NCBI GenBank assembly: GCA_934463115.1
Contig: CAKSIN010000009.1
Span: 1-64,000, forward strand
Length of the DNA: 64,000 nt
DNA from: an uncultured Clostridia bacterium
GTDB lineage: Bacteria > Bacillota > Clostridia > UMGS1810
Reading direction: 5' to 3'
Positions 11,501 to 20,064 of this stretch are shown here, in pieces; position 1 is the stretch's first letter, and every line of letters starts with the position of its first letter. The translations under genes were made by a program, and so were the position numbers. The notes beneath the pieces are model-generated. The model searched no databases and had not been told where the DNA came from. It saw only the letters and a list, made by a program, of their open reading frames with translations.

Positions 11501-13723
11501 TGTCTTTTCTCCGTATACGAAATTATTGTATGTTGCGCTCACCAGTCTGTCTCCGAGGCAGTCGAGGTAAGCCTTATACATTCGTGCATTCGGTGACATA
11601 ACCATTTCGCCGTCTTTATCCTGAAGCATTCTCCAAAGCCGGATGCCTGTCATGGTATGATAGTTTGCTCCGAGATAATCGGGGCGCAGCATCATCGTGT
11701 TGAGCGCCGCCACCTCGGCAAGCGCCGAATACATTGAAACCAAGCGGTATGTGTACCCCACTCCGTCCCATATGGCATGCTCTGTCATGTAGAATTTCGG
11801 CGATGTTTCGTATCCGATTTCCTCGCGGTATATGCGAATGATATCGTTTGTGAATGTGTCGATGAAGTCCGCGTTTGCCGTGTATGCATACGTATGTGCG
11901 GCATATATTCCGTCATCATAAGGGCGCAGATACCTGATTACTCCGCGGTTCCAATTGCCCGGCCAAAATGTATGATCCGCCGGTGTAACCGTTATAATAT
12001 CAATCTTTTTTCCGAGTTCACTGCGAACCTTTTTTATTGCCGCTATATGTTCCATGCATGCGTCAGCATACTTTTGCGTGTATTCCAATATCTGCCGCAC
12101 ACCTTCGTCATTTTGCGGAGCGCTGCGCACAGCGTCTCCCCACATTTCATTGCCAAGCTCCATTCCGGTAATATTAACCGTTTTTTCGCCGCTTACAAGG
12201 CCGTATCCCTTTCGCAATTTTGCCCATTTTTCCGACGGATCCGCGAGAAACCTCAAAAAATTCTCCGTGTCGCTCCCGTCGCTTACAAACATCCCTATGC
12301 AAAAGATAAACTCTGCCTCCGGGTTGACTTTCAACACAGAATTAATAAAGTCCACAGGACCGAAAACAACCTTGCCGCATGCCTTGTTGTCTGTCGGAAT
12401 ACTTGCATTCGGGTATGTGTCGCGGTAGATATTGTTCACATAGTAATTGTCGCTTCGCTCGCTGTACGGCGGTGCGCTTTTCCATAGGTTAATGCTGTTT
12501 GCACTGCCGCCGCCCCAGCGGGCAAGGGGGATTTTGAACATGCTGTCCGCCGCGGCAAGATACTCGGCGGACAAATCGTGAGTGTTGCCGTTGACTATCT
12601 GTTCGCTGCCTGCCGCCTCGTATTGAATACCCAGAATACTCTTTTTTGTCTTACCTGTTATTTTTGATTCATCAACATCCACATTAACGGTCGTCTTAAG
12701 ATTGGGATTTTTAAGAGTCGATTCATCCTTTGAAATAAGAGCCGAAATCTGCTCCGGGTACCCGACTGCCGACTCCATGTCCGAATCGGTTATGCGTACC
12801 GACGAGTTTGATATCTGCCATTTTGCAGTGAGAATATCTGCGCTGCCCGATACAGTGTATATATCACCGGCATTGTATTGCCGACCGGAGGAATCCTCCC
12901 AATATGCAAAATTAAATTGCGGACGTGACTCAATAAGCGGCAAAACAGCGTTTTCTCCGCCGACCACCCGAACGTCTCCCGAATTGTAACCGGGGAGCAA
13001 AACGACTGAACCGCGAGCAATAACACTTACGCGTTCCTCATCCACACCGCAAATGTTAACAAGGTGATTTTTTTGCGATTCGGTGCGAACGCAAAACTTT
13101 ATACCGTCACCCCATGTTGTGCACTTGTTCCGCACCTCAAACTCCATGATGCTGAGGAAAACAACCGTTCCGCTGAATTTGGCATAATTAAATGCCATTA
13201 GCTCAAACTTGGTGACGCTTTCAGGCACAACCAGCGTACTCAGCCGACTCATATTGAAAAAAGTTTCCGTGCCCACGAACAGAAGCCCGTTGCCGAGCGA
13301 AATCCGTTTCACACCGGTACAGCTTTTGAATGCCTTGTTTTCAAGCGTTGTCACCGATGGCGGCAAATTGACCGTCACCAGTGCAGTGCACGATTCAAAT
13401 GCAGCCGTCCCTATTGATTCAACACCGTTTTCCACAATGAGATATTTAATATTCTTTTTGAGCCTGAAAGCATTGCTCCCGACTCCTTTAACACTGTAGG
13501 CCGTACCGTTCAGCGATATGCTTGACGGTATGGTAAGTTCGACCGGTACAACCGGTTCGGTATCGGGGCAAAAACCCGTTATATACGCATTGCCGTCCGC
13601 AATACTTACGCTGAATTTTCTGCCGTCGTCGTACACAGCCGAATCCGCGCCTGCAGGTATTGCCATACACGCCAACAGCACTGCCGACAAAATGCATGCG
13701 ACTAAATGTTTGACTTTGGTTAT
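8582..13723 (-). CDS. Giant secreted protein: LRR, clan GH-A glycosidase, second LRR region
   Basis: No ATG gives a sensible N-terminus. Annotators would choose TTG at 13690, but it lacks a ribosome binding site and cuts off the basic part of the signal peptide. AAGGAGGAGAGG lies eight bases before an ATA at 13723, and reading from there yields a complete signal peptide (TKVKHLVACIL...), so I extend to it (1713 residues). From that start the domains are LRR_5 repeats (about 55-190), an InlB-B-like repeat (about 245-305) and a GH51/GH39-like barrel (about 390-760). The barrel has acid/base Glu526 (ELGNEMWG) and nucleophile Glu648 (YMTEHAIW). A jelly-roll-like region, a second LRR block and a short C-terminal tail domain (KVMLLKDMGSFTPL) follow. 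No SLH is present, so anchoring must differ from its neighbours. Confidence 0.8.
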   Translation of the reverse strand: MTKVKHLVACILSAVLLACMAIPAGADSAVYDDGRKFSVSIADGNAYITGFCPDTEPVVPVELTIPSSISLNGTAYSVKGVGSNAFRLKKNIKYLIVENGVESIGTAAFESCTALVTVNLPPSVTTLENKAFKSCTGVKRISLGNGLLFVGTETFFNMSRLSTLVVPESVTKFELMAFNYAKFSGTVVFLSIMEFEVRNKCTTWGDGIKFCVRTESQKNHLVNICGVDEERVSVIARGSVVLLPGYNSGDVRVVGGENAVLPLIESRPQFNFAYWEDSSGRQYNAGDIYTVSGSADILTAKWQISNSSVRITDSDMESAVGYPEQISALISKDESTLKNPNLKTTVNVDVDESKITGKTKKSILGIQYEAAGSEQIVNGNTHDLSAEYLAAADSMFKIPLARWGGGSANSINLWKSAPPYSERSDNYYVNNIYRDTYPNASIPTDNKACGKVVFGPVDFINSVLKVNPEAEFIFCIGMFVSDGSDTENFLRFLADPSEKWAKLRKGYGLVSGEKTVNITGMELGNEMWGDAVRSAPQNDEGVRQILEYTQKYADACMEHIAAIKKVRSELGKKIDIITVTPADHTFWPGNWNRGVIRYLRPYDDGIYAAHTYAYTANADFIDTFTNDIIRIYREEIGYETSPKFYMTEHAIWDGVGYTYRLVSMYSALAEVAALNTMMLRPDYLGANYHTMTGIRLWRMLQDKDGEMVMSPNARMYKAYLDCLGDRLVSATYNNFVYGEKTYPISATDRTTDRSVSVLVTAEGNDTLKVIAVSNSIEEIKDTQINFNFKNKYDLTSAKIFTAPNMQSCLADGVEDVITYTETLESPVKNADSFTLPPQCAAFLTFKLTEGNIAAESDDSEFALPENAMYRNVLSGIVPDENGVYTLASPQKISRVIIENGNENLCVRARNSFGRWETMASGTKRDQACNENRDFDSYYDAVKIESAEDADVLVLSELRTDGSINAVLSSPELGIYPRLGARDYFNSDGVTITTHGLGAANGNIIYGGNNIVGDITASDGENSMTARLYLASRHQFFEYSDDFSDYTPSPDMYGGGSDNGIIFAGGKWISSLAKNQELTLSPSFGVVDSDLYAGTSMKFEDMDSNCIALYDTYTNPDKPQDYPSVLYAGDTSNIGNSFEIKARITRTDANSAYGIKFMVHNDGQNFYALIYDKWSSRYTSPLWTLWKVENGVGRALVHGVSLGMHTNVGMDIYLTYDNGRICWRTAVPGGRKLNEKDGAYTDTEPFLTYQSTFGFTCHSTARSRRCGILVDNVSVRGINVPPHTMTVEYTDADASSDYSGDLAFTLNDSDGTACVDGLRYEKTEQYAVNIPRTVCFGGRRYTVTKIADGAFAGTTGERNTLLTGVTLPDTITEIGSDAFAFCTSLGRVVFPNSLKKIGDRAFLCCYNLKQLGFLPENTVLGARAFDSITFTSDALVISGSVKIGTTFKSARAKSAILGEGITTVSSEEFYNNRLAEKIVLPSTCENISLNAFGNADKLRDIYLLSDSIRFVNGKFDSGAKDGEIVFHVTSEEAKSAVENMAVGTNTSAKIRAEIISEPLTVFCPTPESAQIITDGSFVLPESEYDGCTLIGYTDGTGTYRPGDIYVAESSKVITPIYAKSTTELSEIIPGEDLIKITSPSGAQSYCAVGYYDTDGALKKCILRKINILPNEPAYVTLSEMTAGDILPQGGSVKVMLLKDMGSFTPLCESYTFSK

Positions 13724-13778
13724 TGTCCTCTCCTCCTTGTGTATACACCGCCGGCAGGCATAATTCCGGCAGGTCTGA

Positions 13779-13815
13779 CTGAGGTGTAAAAAAACTGCCG
13801 TTTTTTACACCTCAG
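13779..13815 (-). terminator. Long hairpin between LRR protein gene and GH-A gene
   Basis: A 15-bp inverted repeat (13779-13793 with 13801-13815) has an A-run and a T-run inside the stem. It lies between the stop of the LRR gene (13826) and the ribosome binding site of the next gene. No T-run follows the stem, so it is more likely a partial attenuator or an mRNA-stabilising end than a full terminator. Confidence 0.45.
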
Positions 13816-13825
13816 AGTCATTATA

Positions 13826-15832
13826 TTACCAAGCTTTAACCTCGCGCACATCAACAAGCGGAGTGATTGTTTCTATGCTGTCGAACAGCATTACCTTTAC
13901 CTGTGTTTTTCCGTCGACAGCCGGTTTGAAACCGTCTGCGGCTGTATCGGCTGTCCACACCGAGCCTGCTCCGACGGTAATATTGCCGCCAAAGTAGCAG
14001 CTTTTGTATGTGCTCAAATCGCTGCCGAAGTCCGCAACGGCATATGCCGCGCTTACGGCCGATTCCGACGGATTGTATACAAACGCCTTTCTGTATGTTT
14101 CACCGCGCGAAAGGTAATCGGCAACAGGCTTATCGCCGAGGACTTTCAGCACGATATTTGCCGTTTCGCCATCCTTATTGAGAGCCGATACCTTAAGTAT
14201 ATCGCCATCTTTGTATGATGTTCCCTTTGCGGTGTTGTATGTGCTGAGTGCCTCTGCGCGCACGCATACATAGCAGTCGCCGTACAGCTGACCACCTATA
14301 GCACCGGTCGGAACAAAGCTGTCGGGGAGTGTGCTGCCGTCATAAATGAGATATCTGAGTTTTCTGCATTCTCCGGTAAGGCTGAAATTCTGCACTGTTC
14401 CCGGTACGATGAGATATCCGATAGATGCAAGGCTGAATGCAAAGTTGCCCACGGATGTAATTGTCTTTCCGAGGTATACATCCTCCAGATTGCAGTTATA
14501 AAACGCTTCGTCTCCTATTTTTTTGAGGCTGTCGGTTGCTTTGAATGTTTTGAGCCAGTTAGTCTTCTTAAATGCCTGCTGGGATACAGAATCAATTTCA
14601 AATCTATAGCTTGTTTCACCCTGTACAAGCACGAGGTTTGACGCGTCAAATTCTTTTGCTGTTTTATCTTCCGTATTGCTGAACCCCGTGAGCTCGGCGG
14701 TAAATGCCGGTACATCCTCGCCCTCTGTTTCGCTCCATGTCATTTTTGCATTTTTGTAGTTATAGTCGCCCACGGTAAATGCCGCATTGTCCGGACTGTC
14801 TGCAAGGATAAAGTTATTGCTCAGATAGTACTGCTTGTACGACATTCCTTTTTCGGCATATGTGTCGGTGCTCATTGCTGCGCCGTATGCTGTCTGCAAA
14901 TCCTTGAGCAGCTGTGCACTTTTTGAATAGAATTTTGTGTAATCCTGTTTTTGATAAAAACCGCCGAGGCATCCGCCGGCACCGTTAACGTCGCCTTTCC
15001 AGACGTTTACATTTCTGTTAGTGCCCGGTTTTCCTATTGTTTTTATTGTTGTTCCTTCGTCATGCGAAAATACTATGGACTGTATCCGCGAACCTGTGAA
15101 CGCGCTTGCATAATACTCTTCTATCGACTTCGGAATAACTATTGTCGGATCTGTAACGTTTGCGCTCATTGCGTTGTAGAAAGAATCCGGGCGTATAATC
15201 TTAACACCTTCGTTTATTGTAATATGGCCAATTTGGTTGTCATTATAGAAGGCACCGTCATCAACCTTTCTCAGCGTTCCCGGAACAACAATGCTTGTTG
15301 AAAGAATATCGCAGCATCTGAAAGCTCCCCGAGCAAGGTTTTTAAGTGCCGGCGGAAGAAGCGTATCTGTGCTCTTTGTGCCGTCTTCAAGAGCAACTGT
15401 AACACTTTTCAGTTTGGCACAATACGCGAATGCGTCCTGAAGTATGTCTGTTACTGTATACGGCAGTTCGAGCGATACAAGGTATATGTCTCTGTTTGCG
15501 CTTGAGCCTGTGCCGCCGAATGCCCAACTGTTAATTTGTGTAACTGTGTACTCCGTACCGTCGGCAGAATAATTGCCGTCGGAATCAAGCGTAACCTTTG
15601 CCGGAATAGTTAGTGAATGTTCTTTGGTTGAATCTTCATATTTTGTTGCTTTGATTGTGCTGTCGCTGTAACCGGTAACGGCAGCATTTCCCGTCGGGTT
15701 ACCGTCAGCGTCCTTTAATATTTCATATGTTAAATCTTCGGCACCATATGCCTTCGATGCGTCTGCCGATACTGTGTATGCCACCGATATCAGCATCATT
15801 AATGCAAGCATAATTGAAACTAATTTTTTCAT
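13826..15832 (-). CDS. Secreted BspA-like leucine-rich-repeat protein
   Basis: The ATG at 15832 is preferred over a longer frame to 15925. It is preceded by AAAGGAG and opens a typical signal peptide (MKKLVSIMLALMM..., cleavage near VSADA). The 668-residue product carries two sets of LRR_5 repeats, at about 75-260 and about 400-520, of the Treponema/Bacteroides BspA type, which in other bacteria mediate adhesion. The C-terminal 90 residues resemble the tail of the next, GH-A-bearing protein (KVMLFDSIETITPL here). No SLH repeats are present. It directly follows the permease gene (28-base gap) and so links the transporter half of the locus to the surface-protein half. Confidence 0.85.
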   Translation of the reverse strand: MKKLVSIMLALMMLISVAYTVSADASKAYGAEDLTYEILKDADGNPTGNAAVTGYSDSTIKATKYEDSTKEHSLTIPAKVTLDSDGNYSADGTEYTVTQINSWAFGGTGSSANRDIYLVSLELPYTVTDILQDAFAYCAKLKSVTVALEDGTKSTDTLLPPALKNLARGAFRCCDILSTSIVVPGTLRKVDDGAFYNDNQIGHITINEGVKIIRPDSFYNAMSANVTDPTIVIPKSIEEYYASAFTGSRIQSIVFSHDEGTTIKTIGKPGTNRNVNVWKGDVNGAGGCLGGFYQKQDYTKFYSKSAQLLKDLQTAYGAAMSTDTYAEKGMSYKQYYLSNNFILADSPDNAAFTVGDYNYKNAKMTWSETEGEDVPAFTAELTGFSNTEDKTAKEFDASNLVLVQGETSYRFEIDSVSQQAFKKTNWLKTFKATDSLKKIGDEAFYNCNLEDVYLGKTITSVGNFAFSLASIGYLIVPGTVQNFSLTGECRKLRYLIYDGSTLPDSFVPTGAIGGQLYGDCYVCVRAEALSTYNTAKGTSYKDGDILKVSALNKDGETANIVLKVLGDKPVADYLSRGETYRKAFVYNPSESAVSAAYAVADFGSDLSTYKSCYFGGNITVGAGSVWTADTAADGFKPAVDGKTQVKVMLFDSIETITPLVDVREVKAW

Positions 15833-15860
15833 AATACATAGCACTCCTTTAAAATTTAAT

Positions 15861-16712
15861 CTAACCCTTAACCGCTCCTGCGGCAAGGCCTTTAACGAAA
15901 AATTTGTTGCACACACCGAATGCAATCAGCACAGGGATAAGTGCAATTACCGAACCTGCAAGCATCAGATTCCACGACGAAGCCGATTCGCCGGTGTTCT
16001 TAAGTGCCATCAGTCCGACTATAAGAGTACGCTGCGACGGATCGGTAAGCGTAAAGATATTCGGCATGATATAGTCATTCCACGACGCATTGAACGACAG
16101 CACAGCAATTGTTGCAAGAATCGGTTTCAAAAGCGGAAGTATAATGCGGAAAAATATCACAACAAAAGAACATCCGTCTATCTTTGCCGCCTCATCTATC
16201 TCGCGCGGAATCTGCTCCACATTTCCGCGTACAAGGTACATATTGACTATAGGAACGGCAAAGCAATGCATAGCTATAAGCGCTCCGAGCGACCTGTCAA
16301 GGTGTATGAGCGACAGTACCTCAAACTGCGCATATATGCCTATTCCTCCGGTTTTTATGAACATAAGGCTTGTAAAGCATGCAAATATCAGCCTTTTGAA
16401 ATGAAAATGTCCTCTCGCAAAAACATATCCCGCCATTGCCGAAATAGCCAATGTCGATAACACATTCGCTATGGTGTATATCAGCGAATTTTTGAGCAGT
16501 ATCGGAACATTAAAGCTCTTTGATGTCCATGCCTGAACATAGTTTCCGACGGTGGGTTTGCTCGGGAAAATTTTTCCGGGAGATGTCATAATCTCCATAT
16601 TTGTTTTAAATGATGATGCAATTGTGTAAACAAGCGGAAAAACCGTTATCAGCAGCACCACACTAAGGAATATGTATAAAAATGCATTTAATGTAATTTC
16701 TTTTTTTCTCAC
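15861..16712 (-). CDS. ABC sugar transporter permease, CUT1 MalG-type
   Basis: Inner-membrane permease of 283 residues with six predicted membrane segments. The EAA loop (EIDEAAKIDGCSFVVIFFRIILPLLKP region, about residue 185) contacts the ATPase. The C-terminus VKGLAAGAVKG is characteristic of the CUT1 MalG/LplC family. I chose the GTG at 16712 (MRKKEIT) because AAAGGAG lies eight bases upstream; the GTG at 16721 overlaps that site. It pairs with the MalF-type permease just upstream and the lipoprotein gene before that. No ATP-binding subunit is encoded here, which is usual for Firmicute CUT1 systems that share an MsmK-type ATPase. The substrate is probably an oligosaccharide released by the surface glycosidases. 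Confidence 0.9.
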   Translation of the reverse strand: MRKKEITLNAFLYIFLSVVLLITVFPLVYTIASSFKTNMEIMTSPGKIFPSKPTVGNYVQAWTSKSFNVPILLKNSLIYTIANVLSTLAISAMAGYVFARGHFHFKRLIFACFTSLMFIKTGGIGIYAQFEVLSLIHLDRSLGALIAMHCFAVPIVNMYLVRGNVEQIPREIDEAAKIDGCSFVVIFFRIILPLLKPILATIAVLSFNASWNDYIMPNIFTLTDPSQRTLIVGLMALKNTGESASSWNLMLAGSVIALIPVLIAFGVCNKFFVKGLAAGAVKG

Positions 16713-16725
16713 TACACACACTCCT

Positions 16726-17670
16726 TTAGTAAATTTCTTTCATTTTTTTGCTCAGTTTGTTGTATATAACGGAAACTATAACAAAAATTATTGTCGTTAC
16801 AAGCGACATTGCGCATCCGTATCCAAGCTGCATTATGGATGTTTCGGCAAATCCCGGAACAAATTTTGTATACAGATAGCTCATTACGGTGTTCGTCTGT
16901 CCCGAAGGTCCGCCGTTTGTAAGAACTATTATATACTCGTTCAATGAAAGCGAGCCGACAAGCGACAGCAAAAGCACCACCTGAAACATCGGCGCAATAA
17001 GCGGCAGTGTTATATATCTGAATCGCTTGAATCCCGTTGCTCCGTCGAGCATGCCGCTCTCATAGAGTTCCTGCGGAACATTTGCCAGCGCAGACAACAG
17101 ATACATGACATTTATTCCGAATGTATTCCACACTGTACCGGCAATAATCATTGTCACAGCTGATTTTTTTGTAGCAAACCAATCAACCGATTTGCTTATT
17201 AATCCAATCCGTTTTAAAAACGCGTTAATCACACCGTTATAACTGAATATATTTGTGAGTATCAAACCGATTATAACAATACTGATTACGCTCGGCAAAA
17301 AGTATACCACCTGATACATTCTCGAACCGCGCAGTTCACGGTTAAGTGCAAGCGCGATAAGCATTGCAAGCGCCATCTCTATGGGGATTTTGATAAATGT
17401 AAACAAAAGTGTGTTTCCCCACGTTTCCCAATACCGAAGATCCGTGGTAAACATTGTTTTAAAGTTATCCAGCCAAATAAACCGAGTCTGAGACTTTATA
17501 CCGGTATACGAGAAAAATGACCATCTGAATGTCCACAGTATGGGATACAACTGGAAGAGCAGAAATCCTATTATAGGCAGCGCCAGCATTACAAAGCACC
17601 AAAACTCCTCCGACTTATCATACTTTTCTTTTACGCCTTTTTTAAATATTCCGGTCTTTTTATATTGCAT
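16726..17670 (-). CDS. ABC sugar transporter permease, CUT1 MalF-type
   Basis: A 314-residue integral membrane protein. After a basic N-terminus it has six membrane segments and an EAA motif around residue 220 (ELYESGMLDGATGFKRF). The sequence fits the LplB/MalF branch of CUT1 permeases that import oligosaccharides. It lies 36 bases after the solute-binding protein gene and 13 bases before the second permease start, which is the standard binding protein-permease-permease order. The substrate is not readable from the sequence; the flanking KDPG-aldolase and DgoK genes suggest a uronate- or galactonate-yielding polymer. Confidence 0.9.
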   Translation of the reverse strand: MQYKKTGIFKKGVKEKYDKSEEFWCFVMLALPIIGFLLFQLYPILWTFRWSFFSYTGIKSQTRFIWLDNFKTMFTTDLRYWETWGNTLLFTFIKIPIEMALAMLIALALNRELRGSRMYQVVYFLPSVISIVIIGLILTNIFSYNGVINAFLKRIGLISKSVDWFATKKSAVTMIIAGTVWNTFGINVMYLLSALANVPQELYESGMLDGATGFKRFRYITLPLIAPMFQVVLLLSLVGSLSLNEYIIVLTNGGPSGQTNTVMSYLYTKFVPGFAETSIMQLGYGCAMSLVTTIIFVIVSVIYNKLSKKMKEIY

Positions 17671-17706
17671 TATTCAAAACCTTCCTCCGTGATGTTGTTT
17701 GTGCAA

Positions 17707-19092
17707 TTATCTTTTGATATCCCAGCTTTTATCGAGATATTTGTTAAAGTCCTCGTCTGTGTGAGCCGCATAGTATTTATCCGTAGCCTCTGTTATATCC
17801 TTGTTGTACTGTTCAACCATTTTTTGCGCCGATATTTTTCCTGCAAACACCTGATCGGTGATTCTCTCTGCCCAGGTGAGCTTTCCGGACATATCGTAGT
17901 TTGGCATGAGATTTCTCTTGTTGCTGATTTCGGTCATCTTTGTAAATTCCGCCCAGCCTTTTTTGAGGTTCTTGGTGTCGATATCTTTTACAAGATCCCA
18001 TTCAACAGGAATGGAAATACAATTTTTGTAGTTTTCTATAACGCTCTCGTCGCTGTAGAACCATTTAAACACAGCCATAATTTTTTCAGGATCTTTTTCC
18101 TTTACGGACTTTGCATTTATCATTGTCGACATTCCGTAGCTTAAGAACTGTTTGTACTGCGGTTCGTCACCGTCTATCGCCGGAAGCGGAGCAACACCCC
18201 AGTCGCACTCTGCCGGAAACTGGTCGTTAAGAACGCCGACATCAAATGAATAACCGAATTTCATTCCGATAAGTCCCTGTGCAAAATAGGCGCGCGCCTG
18301 GTCGTTGTCGATTCCCTGCATTCCGGGATAAGCACTGCCGTCTTTGATGATATTCTGATATGTCTCTATGACCGGAATTACAGCGCTGTAATCATATTTT
18401 CCTGTTGTAGGATCAAAACCGTAGTTTCCGGCAGACTGAAGCATAAAGTCATTTATATCGGAGCCAACCCAGCCGCCCCACTTCATGGGAAAGATTATTC
18501 CGTACTGATTTTTGGATTCATTGGTAAGCTTCTTTGCATATTCGCGAAGCTCCTTAAAATTCTTCGGCGGTTTTGCGTTGCCGTCTTCATCCACTATTCC
18601 GGCTTTTTTGAACATATCTTTGTTGTACAAAAGTCCGCGTGTGGTAACCTCTGTGGGAAGCGAATATGTTTTGCCGTTATATGTATGTGCTCCCTCCATA
18701 AATTTGCCTTCGTACTTATGTATCATTTCTTTTCCGCCGGGGAGCTCATCAAGCGGAGCAACATACCCTTTTTCAACATTTTGCTGCAAATTTCCGATTG
18801 CAAGCAAATCCGGCGCCTGTCCTGTCTGCAGAGCAACGTCCATACTGTTTGAGAACGAGCTGCCCTCTTTTACCTCATACTCAAAGTAGATACCAAGCTT
18901 CTTTCCCTCACCCTCGTTAAATTCCCTTACTCTTTTTTCCATTACATCCTTTGAATGTGAATTGTTTGACCACATTGTTATTGTTGTCAGATTCTCATTC
19001 GAAGCGTTCTTTCCGTCTTTGCCGCAGCCTGTCAGGCATCCGGCTATCACCGCTGCTGTCATTAAGTAAGCCACTGTTTTCTTTAACTTCAT
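17707..19092 (-). CDS. Lipoprotein extracellular sugar-binding protein (family 1)
   Basis: The mature protein would be lipidated at Cys23 of the lipobox LTGC, so it is tethered outside the membrane to capture an oligosaccharide for the two permeases that follow. The start at 19092 (MKLKKTVAYLM) follows GGAGAGGG at good spacing; upstream in-frame codons lack this. The 461 residues match the SBP_bac_1/MalE-LplA type, with the early motif TITMWSNNSHSKDVMEKRVREFN and a Trp- and Tyr-rich body suited to sugar stacking. It sits 32 bases after dgoK in the same operon. Exact ligand unknown. Confidence 0.9.
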   Translation of the reverse strand: MKLKKTVAYLMTAAVIAGCLTGCGKDGKNASNENLTTITMWSNNSHSKDVMEKRVREFNEGEGKKLGIYFEYEVKEGSSFSNSMDVALQTGQAPDLLAIGNLQQNVEKGYVAPLDELPGGKEMIHKYEGKFMEGAHTYNGKTYSLPTEVTTRGLLYNKDMFKKAGIVDEDGNAKPPKNFKELREYAKKLTNESKNQYGIIFPMKWGGWVGSDINDFMLQSAGNYGFDPTTGKYDYSAVIPVIETYQNIIKDGSAYPGMQGIDNDQARAYFAQGLIGMKFGYSFDVGVLNDQFPAECDWGVAPLPAIDGDEPQYKQFLSYGMSTMINAKSVKEKDPEKIMAVFKWFYSDESVIENYKNCISIPVEWDLVKDIDTKNLKKGWAEFTKMTEISNKRNLMPNYDMSGKLTWAERITDQVFAGKISAQKMVEQYNKDITEATDKYYAAHTDEDFNKYLDKSWDIKR

Positions 19093-19124
19093 TTTAACCC
19101 TCTCCTTCTTTTCATTTATTTTTA

Positions 19125-20063
19125 TCAAATATACTCTGATTCAAATATTTTAACAATTCCTTTTGTCGGTGACGAATCGACATCGGAATCACAGATACAA
19201 ACAACGTTCTTGTCGGAATACTTTTTTAAGAGTTCCGCCATAGCCAGCTTAAGAAGACGTTTGCCGCCGATGACAATTTTATCTGCACCGGTATCGCTTA
19301 GTGTACATATCTCCGGGCACAGCGCCGCACCCAAAAAGAAGCTGTATACATTCTCTTTACTCTCGGAAAACATATTTGAAAGCACTCTGACCTTAAACAG
19401 TGCATGAGTTATTCCTTTATTCTTTGCAAGCTCAAACCCCTTACATAAATAGTCGCTGTCAAATCTGTCCATACTCAAATCAACACTTTCGGCAAGAATC
19501 GTATCCTTTGATACGGCATATATAAGCTCTCCTGTAAGATGTGTTGACAAATCGGTTATCTGCCCGCGGCTGTTTACCCTGATATGCTTTGAGTGCGATC
19601 CCGGAAGGACATAAACACACTCTCCGTCTGTTTCATTCATGATGCCGAAAAGCTCTGTTTCTTCGCCGCGCATCATGTCGGCACTGTACAAATCCCCGTC
19701 TGTTTTCACACCGGGAATAAAAACAAAAGGTATACTGCATATATCCGGAATGTGTTTTTCTACCGAGGCATTTTTTAAATCCGCTGCCGTACACGGTACC
19801 TTTATGTGGCTTACACAGCACAGTCCCAGCTCTGATGTAATCATTCCCGAACACAAAACAGCCTGTATATCATCGGGAAGACATCCGTATTCTTCAAGCA
19901 GCGAGTCTATGGATTTTCTGATACCTTCAATGTATCCGCTCCTGTCGGCGGCGTTTTGTCTGACACCGATATTTAAAGCAATTCTGTCTTTAATCTTGCC
20001 GTTTAATACCAGGCTTATACGCGTATTGGTCGTGCCGCCGTCTATCGTTATATAGTTTGACAT
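19125..20063 (-). CDS. dgoK: 2-dehydro-3-deoxygalactonokinase
   Basis: Would phosphorylate 2-keto-3-deoxygalactonate (or a related keto-deoxy sugar acid) at C6, giving the substrate of the aldolase encoded just upstream. The N-terminal ITIDGGTTNTRISL is the phosphate-binding loop of the DgoK fold. PGSHSKH near residue 155 and the TGELIYAVSK region are also family features. Length 312 residues is normal. I use the ATG at 20063, one base after the aldolase stop, rather than a 14-residue longer frame that lacks a ribosome binding site. Such coupling suggests the two enzymes are made in matched amounts. A 2-dehydro-3-deoxygluconokinase-like specificity cannot be ruled out. Confidence 0.85.
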   Translation of the reverse strand: MSNYITIDGGTTNTRISLVLNGKIKDRIALNIGVRQNAADRSGYIEGIRKSIDSLLEEYGCLPDDIQAVLCSGMITSELGLCCVSHIKVPCTAADLKNASVEKHIPDICSIPFVFIPGVKTDGDLYSADMMRGEETELFGIMNETDGECVYVLPGSHSKHIRVNSRGQITDLSTHLTGELIYAVSKDTILAESVDLSMDRFDSDYLCKGFELAKNKGITHALFKVRVLSNMFSESKENVYSFFLGAALCPEICTLSDTGADKIVIGGKRLLKLAMAELLKKYSDKNVVCICDSDVDSSPTKGIVKIFESEYI

Positions 20064-20064
20064 A

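Noticed and set aside
11777..12487. A 236-codon plus-strand open frame
   Set aside because: It is antisense to the GH-A catalytic domain, which has clear active-site motifs on the other strand.
13488..13748. An 86-codon minus-strand frame with an ATG near the binding site of the GH-A gene
   Set aside because: Its product is Arg/Cys-rich, lacks a signal peptide and overlaps the properly coding frame of the GH-A gene throughout.
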